A stretch of DNA of 46,194 nt from Blastocatellia bacterium. GTDB lineage: Bacteria > Acidobacteriota > Blastocatellia > UBA7656 > JADIYM01. Under the pieces are notes generated by a model, which did not search any database, was not told where the DNA came from, and was given only the letters and a program-made list of their open reading frames with translations. Below are positions 44,140-46,194 of the stretch, piece by piece; the stretch's first letter is position 1, and each line of letters opens with the position of its first letter. The DNA is taken from assembly GCA_021463145.1 (NCBI GenBank), contig JAJTWZ010000033.1:1-46194 (forward strand), in the 5' to 3' direction. Both the position numbers and the translations under genes were made by a program.

Positions 44140-46194
44140 ATGCCGAGTGTTCACGAGACCGCGTATCCGAGGCTGAAGAGCTCCTTCTCGCCAGCCGAAC
44201 TCGCTGAGATCTTCACGCCGAAGACGGACGAGCTCAGGCTCGCCGTCAGCGTCGCGACGGGCAGGAGCGCCAGGCTTGCGTTCCTGGTAATGCTCAAGAC
44301 ATTTCAACGCCTTGGATACTTTGTGCCGCTGGCATCGGTGCCAACGACTATTGTCGAGCACATCGGCCAGGCTACGGGACTGACTCCTCAGGCCGACGGT
44401 TTCGCGCGATACGACGTCTCCGGAACGAGACTCCGGCACGCGACGACGATACGCCGCCACCTTGGCATCACTGCGCCTGGACCGGCCGCCCGACGGGTCC
44501 TCGTGCGGGCCATCGGCGAAGCCGCGCTCACGAAGAACGTCCTCGTCGATCTGATCAACGTCGGCATCGAGGAACTTGTGCGTCGACGATTCGAGCTTCC
44601 CGCCTTCGATACCCTGGATCGGACGACGCGTCGGATTCGAGCAACCGTAGCGAGATCGACTTGCCAGTCTGTCGCCAGCGTGCTCGGTGACGAGGAGAAG
44701 GCTCGCATCGACGCCATTTTCATCCTGAACCCTGCCACGCGGCACACTCTTTGGAACAGCTTGAAGGTCGAACCTGGAGCCCCGACGCTCTCCCATCTGC
44801 GCGAACTTATCGCCCGCCTGTCGATCGTCTCGGTCGAGAACGTCGGGGTCAAGGCGCTGGCATTCCTTCCGGACGCGAAGCTCAAGCACTTTGCCATGGA
44901 GGCGCGGACGCTTGATGCCGGTCGTATGCAGGCGCTCGAGCCGAACAAGCGGTACACGCTCGCGGCGGCCTTCCTCGCCGTGCAGTCATCGTCGGCGACG
45001 GACGACGTCGTCGAGATGTTCATCAAGCGGATGAGCAAAATTCACAAGCGGAGCCGCGAAGCGCTCGAACGATATCGACAGGAACACCGGCAGAGGACCG
45101 ATGCGCTCGTCTCGACGCTTCGAGAGATCGTCGTCGCATACAGCGGCGACGGCTCCGCCGACGAACGGATGGCGGCCATCGAAGCCGTCATCGGCGATCG
45201 CTCGGAGCAGGTCATCGAGCAATGCGACGCGCACGCTGCCCATTCGGGCAACAACTTCTTCGGATTCGTCTGGGACTATTTCAATAGCCACCGGACGACG
45301 CTCTTCCATCTGCTTCGAGTGATCCGGCTTCGCTCAACGAGCCAGGATCGCGGACTCGAGGAGGCGCTTCGCTTCGTCGCTTCCTGGCGTCGCAGGAAGA
45401 CCGAGTGGATTCCCGTGGCCCGGCTCGTGCCGAGGCTCGACCTCTCCTGGGTTTCCGACCCGTGGTGGCGGCTCGTGACCGGAAAGCGAAATCGCGAAGC
45501 GATTCCGGAGCGGATCAATCGCCGGCACTTCGAGGCGTGCGTTTTTTCCCAGGTGCTCACCGAGCTGCGCTCCGCCGACATCGCGGTCGACGGGAGCGAT
45601 CGCTATGCCGACTATCGGGATCAGCTCGTTTCATGGGACGAGTACCGCGAGACGATCGAAGCCTACGGCGAGCTCGCCGGCATCCCGGTTCGGGGCGACA
45701 CCTTTGTTTCCCATGCACGGCTGTCGCTTGCGTCGGTTGCGCGAAAGACCGATCGCGCTTTTCCGCACAATGAAGCGGTTCGTATCGAGAACGGCGTTCC
45801 GACGATCCGGAAACCCGATCGCCGAATCGTCCCGGAGAACCTCCGGGCCTTCGAGGAGTACATCTACGTGACTCTCGAACCGGTCAACATTCTCGACGTG
45901 CTCGCCGACACGGAGCGATGGCTCGGCTGGACACGCCACTTCGAGCCCATCTCCGGCCACGAGGCGAAGCTGCCGGATGCGGTCGCACGATACATCGCGG
46001 CCGTCTTCTGCTACGGCTGCAATCTTGGACCATCACAGACGGCACGATCTCTCGAGGCCTTCGACCGTCGACAGGTTGCCTGGGTGAACCTGCGCCACAT
46101 CAGCGACGAGAAGCTCGACCGCGCGATCCGTGACGTCATCAACGCGTACAACCGGTTCGCACTTCCGAAAGCGTGGGGAACGGGCGAGCGCGCT
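44140..46194 (+). CDS. tnpA: Tn3-family transposase, truncated by window end
   Basis: 685 codons open from ATG 44140 (AGGGAG 9 nt upstream) to the last base; no stop is reached. The N-terminal DUF4158-like region (FSPAELAEIFTP, LVMLKTFQRLGYFVPL) and middle part (LRVIRLRSTSQDRGLEEALRF, EEYIYVTLEPVNILDVL, CYGCNLGPSQTA) are typical of Tn3 transposases (~980-1000 aa). The window stops at FALPKAWGTGERA, just where the first catalytic Asp (usually WGxGxxxxxD) is due, so the DDE core is not visible and integrity cannot be judged. No resolvase or clear 38-bp terminal repeat is seen upstream. It diverges from the lipoprotein gene. Confidence 0.92.
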   Translation, partial: MPSVHETAYPRLKSSFSPAELAEIFTPKTDELRLAVSVATGRSARLAFLVMLKTFQRLGYFVPLASVPTTIVEHIGQATGLTPQADGFARYDVSGTRLRHATTIRRHLGITAPGPAARRVLVRAIGEAALTKNVLVDLINVGIEELVRRRFELPAFDTLDRTTRRIRATVARSTCQSVASVLGDEEKARIDAIFILNPATRHTLWNSLKVEPGAPTLSHLRELIARLSIVSVENVGVKALAFLPDAKLKHFAMEARTLDAGRMQALEPNKRYTLAAAFLAVQSSSATDDVVEMFIKRMSKIHKRSREALERYRQEHRQRTDALVSTLREIVVAYSGDGSADERMAAIEAVIGDRSEQVIEQCDAHAAHSGNNFFGFVWDYFNSHRTTLFHLLRVIRLRSTSQDRGLEEALRFVASWRRRKTEWIPVARLVPRLDLSWVSDPWWRLVTGKRNREAIPERINRRHFEACVFSQVLTELRSADIAVDGSDRYADYRDQLVSWDEYRETIEAYGELAGIPVRGDTFVSHARLSLASVARKTDRAFPHNEAVRIENGVPTIRKPDRRIVPENLRAFEEYIYVTLEPVNILDVLADTERWLGWTRHFEPISGHEAKLPDAVARYIAAVFCYGCNLGPSQTARSLEAFDRRQVAWVNLRHISDEKLDRAIRDVINAYNRFALPKAWGTGERA

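Noticed and set aside
1-46194. tRNA or rRNA genes
   Set aside because: I saw no cloverleaf with the TTCGANTC arm and no rRNA-like segments on either strand.

Overview
The window is GC-rich bacterial chromosome with dense genes. The family mix suggests a deep-branching, diderm, environmental heterotroph: secreted Asp-box (BNR) proteins, a large zinc metalloprotease, a Ser/Thr kinase fused to an ATPase and TPRs, an OmpA-type peptidoglycan-binding protein, Rab-like small GTPases, an MbnP/MbnH-type copper/di-haem protein, a bacterial lysyl oxidase and a thymidine kinase. Acidobacteriota (Thermoanaerobaculia-like), Planctomycetota or Myxococcota would all fit. I cannot decide from sequence alone, and there is no rRNA or other marker here.

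Layout. 1-910 is non-coding and repetitive: a 36-bp tandem array, then two head-to-head copies of a dispersed palindromic repeat that recurs once at 37.2 kb. 1.5-7.3 kb is a signalling operon: HPt protein, coiled-coil protein, transmembrane OmpA-type protein, Rab-like GTPase and PAS-like/histidine kinase, with a convergent single-domain response regulator. 7.5-21 kb is housekeeping plus secreted enzymes: flavoprotein, Asp-box protein, Rsm22-type methyltransferase, zinc metalloprotease, thymidine kinase, zinc-ribbon membrane protein, a NadD-like/NAD kinase fusion and an esterase. 21-27 kb is a minus-strand run: kinase-ATPase-TPR regulator, metallo-beta-lactamase-fold protein, GH13 enzyme. 27-31 kb holds two secreted plus-strand proteins: an MbnP-MbnH fusion and a lysyl oxidase with a five-repeat insertion; a strong terminator follows. 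31-37 kb has a trehalase-like glycosidase, a sugar-type ABC ATPase, a second Rab-like GTPase with its own PAS-like partner (here joined to a degenerate cyclase domain) and a GT-C glycosyltransferase whose 3' end overlaps that partner.

37.2-46.2 kb looks like an acquired segment. It has a FimB/E-type tyrosine recombinase lacking the usual lysine, a 1541-residue caspase-fold surface protease, a lipoprotein that resembles the protease's N-terminal domain, and a Tn3-family transposase cut by the window edge. Base composition is visibly more AT-rich across about 40.3-44.1 kb.

The most notable signal is the twice-used module of Rab-like GTPase plus PAS-like sensor. In one copy the sensor is fused to a histidine kinase and in the other to a pseudo-cyclase. 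The first copy is embedded with an HPt protein, a coiled-coil protein and an OmpA-type protein whose cytoplasmic part may carry a roadblock/longin-like GTPase-binding domain. Three domain arrangements also stand out: NadD-like/NadK, MbnP/MbnH, and a lysyl oxidase split by a repeat domain that is also found on the protease 8 kb away.
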